NCBI GenBank assembly: GCA_943325355.2
Contig: CALPPA020000081.1
Coordinates: forward strand, 1 to 7,150
Reading direction: 5' to 3'
DNA: 7,150 nucleotides
From: Klebsiella pneumoniae
Lineage (GTDB): Bacteria; Bacteroidota; Bacteroidia; Flavobacteriales; Flavobacteriaceae
The notes below the pieces were generated by a model, which was not told where the DNA came from, searched no databases, and saw nothing but the letters and a program-made list of their open reading frames with translations. Shown here piece by piece: positions 5,709-7,150 of the stretch. Numbering within the stretch: position 1 is the first letter of the stretch; every line of letters begins with the position of its first letter. A program made the translations under genes and the position numbers.

Positions 5709-7150
5709 ATGAAAATACTTACCCAACATTTCAATACCAAACACAATACAGCACCTTTTTCGCAAATAAAATTAGTAGATTATCGACCTGCTTTTATCGA
5801 AAACATCGCCTCCACAAAAGCCGAAATTGACGCCATAATCAACAATCCAAAAGCTCCAACTTTTGAAAACACTATTGAAGCGATGGATTTTTCAGGAAAT
5901 GCTTTGGATCGATTATCTTCTATATTCTTCAATTTAAATTCGGCTGAAACCTGTGAAGAAATGCAAAAAATCGCCCAGGAAGTTTCTCCTTTATTAACCG
6001 AATTTAGTAATGACATTACGTTAAACGAAGATTTATTTAAAAGAATAAAAACGGTTTACGAACAAAAAGACAGCTTAAATTTATCGGCAGAACAAGCCAC
6101 ATTATTAGACAAGAAATTCAAAAATTTTTCTAGAAACGGGGCTTTACTCTCCGAAGATAAAAAATTAAAACTGCGTGAAATCGACACCCAATTAGCTAAG
6201 CTAAAATTAACATATGGCGAAAATGTTTTGGCAGAAACCAACAACTATCAACTACATATCACCAACGAAAACGACCTAAAAGGCCTTCCAGAAGGGACTA
6301 TAGAAGCCGCTCGTTCATTAGCCAAGTCAAAAGAACTAGAAGGCTGGGTTTTTACGTTGGATTTTCCAAGTTATATTCCATTTGTAACCTATGCAGACAA
6401 TCGTGAACTTCGAAAAGAAATAACAATTGCTGCTGGTAAAAAAGCGTTTCAAAACAACGGATTCGACAATCAGGAAATCACTTTACAGATTGCCAAATTG
6501 CGTTACGAAAGAGCCAATTTATTAGGTTACGCAACCCATTCGCATTTCGTTCTCGAAGAAAGAATGGCACAAAATCCAGAAAAAGTAAAATCGTTTTTGA
6601 ATGATTTATTAGCCAAAGCCAAACCTGCAGCCGTAAGAGAATTTGCTGAATTGAGCGCTTTCGCAAAAGATCTGGACGGAATTGAACATTTAGAAAAATG
6701 GGATAGTGGATATTATTCTGAAAAATTGAAGCAAAAATTATTCAATTTAGATGATGAAAAACTGAAACCTTATTTTCAATTATCAACCGTTTTGAATGGA
6801 GCTTTTACAATTGCCAACAAACTATTTGGATTAACATTCACCGAAATTTTCGATGTAGACAAATACCACGAAGAAGTTACTACTTACGAAGTAAAAGACG
6901 AATTTGGCGAACTAGTTGCTATATTTTATGCCGATTTCTTTCCAAGAAAAGGCAAACGAAATGGTGCTTGGATGACTTCGTTTAAAACTCAATATATCAA
7001 GGACGGTATAAACGAAAGACCACACATTTCGAACGTTTGCAACTTTACAAAACCAACAGAAACTAAACCTTCGCTATTAACTTTTAATGAAGTAACCACT
7101 TTATTCCACGAATTCGGCCACGGATTACACGGAATGTTGGCCAATACTAC
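5709..7150 (+). CDS. M3-family zinc oligopeptidase, 3'-truncated by window
   Basis: The frame from the ATG at 5709-5711 stays open to the window edge (480 full codons, no stop), so the gene continues beyond it. The product is a peptidase of the thimet oligopeptidase family (M3A; peptidyl-dipeptidase Dcp / oligopeptidase A group), which degrades short peptides, usually in the cytoplasm; no signal peptide is visible. Support: an N-terminal helical region beginning like Dcp/OpdA (PTFENTIEAMD near residue 52), FYADFFPRKGKRNGAWM at about 403-419, and the zinc motif HEFGH at 467-471 followed by GLHGML. Relatives run about 675-710 residues, so roughly 200 C-terminal residues, including the third zinc ligand region's downstream part, lie outside. 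It starts 42 bp after purE with no promoter visible. Dcp versus OpdA cannot be decided here, so no symbol is given. Confidence 0.92.
   Translation, partial: MKILTQHFNTKHNTAPFSQIKLVDYRPAFIENIASTKAEIDAIINNPKAPTFENTIEAMDFSGNALDRLSSIFFNLNSAETCEEMQKIAQEVSPLLTEFSNDITLNEDLFKRIKTVYEQKDSLNLSAEQATLLDKKFKNFSRNGALLSEDKKLKLREIDTQLAKLKLTYGENVLAETNNYQLHITNENDLKGLPEGTIEAARSLAKSKELEGWVFTLDFPSYIPFVTYADNRELRKEITIAAGKKAFQNNGFDNQEITLQIAKLRYERANLLGYATHSHFVLEERMAQNPEKVKSFLNDLLAKAKPAAVREFAELSAFAKDLDGIEHLEKWDSGYYSEKLKQKLFNLDDEKLKPYFQLSTVLNGAFTIANKLFGLTFTEIFDVDKYHEEVTTYEVKDEFGELVAIFYADFFPRKGKRNGAWMTSFKTQYIKDGINERPHISNVCNFTKPTETKPSLLTFNEVTTLFHEFGHGLHGMLANT

Noticed and set aside
5780..6666. Minus-strand frames 5780-6016, 6056-6244 and 6478-6666
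   Set aside because: All are antisense to the continuous M3 peptidase frame, which carries the family's motifs.

Overview
The window reads as chromosomal core DNA of a Bacteroidota bacterium, most likely a Flavobacterium or close relative in the Flavobacteriia. The grounds are AT-rich DNA, start codons preceded by A-rich sequence instead of Shine-Dalgarno sites, two TAnnTTTG promoter cores of the Bacteroidota sigma-A type, a short 190-residue adenylate kinase and a 333-residue Obg with no C-terminal extension. The genus is inferred from these traits and from remembered family sequences, not from a search.

Left half, minus strand (3639 down to 146): hpt (hypoxanthine phosphoribosyltransferase), adk (adenylate kinase), a CNNM/CBS/CorC-type membrane protein, then obg (ribosome-assembly GTPase). 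A TAnnTTTG promoter lies just upstream of hpt and a perfect-palindrome terminator with a T-run lies beyond obg, so the four genes look like one transcription unit. Gaps are 16, 25 and 75 bp; the 75-bp gap holds a long G-tract hairpin.

Centre (3640-3925): a divergent, very AT-rich control region of 286 bp with one promoter facing each way. The purK leader also contains a 25-codon upstream ORF that overlaps the purK start in another frame.

Right half, plus strand (3926-7150): purK and purE, the two-enzyme ATP-dependent route that converts AIR to CAIR in de novo purine synthesis, then an M3-family zinc oligopeptidase cut off by the window edge 11 residues after its HEFGH motif. A 100-bp AT palindrome separates purK from purE, and a short GC-rich REP-like palindrome separates purE from the peptidase.

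Functionally, purine salvage (hpt), nucleotide balance (adk) and de novo synthesis (purK, purE) sit back to back, with a guanine-nucleotide-dependent ribosome factor (obg) in the salvage operon. I see no mobile element with a transposase, no CRISPR array, no tRNA or rRNA, and no evident new multi-gene system. The unexplained signal is in the gaps: three unrelated palindromic elements, one in each of the three longer same-strand gaps, plus the purK upstream ORF.
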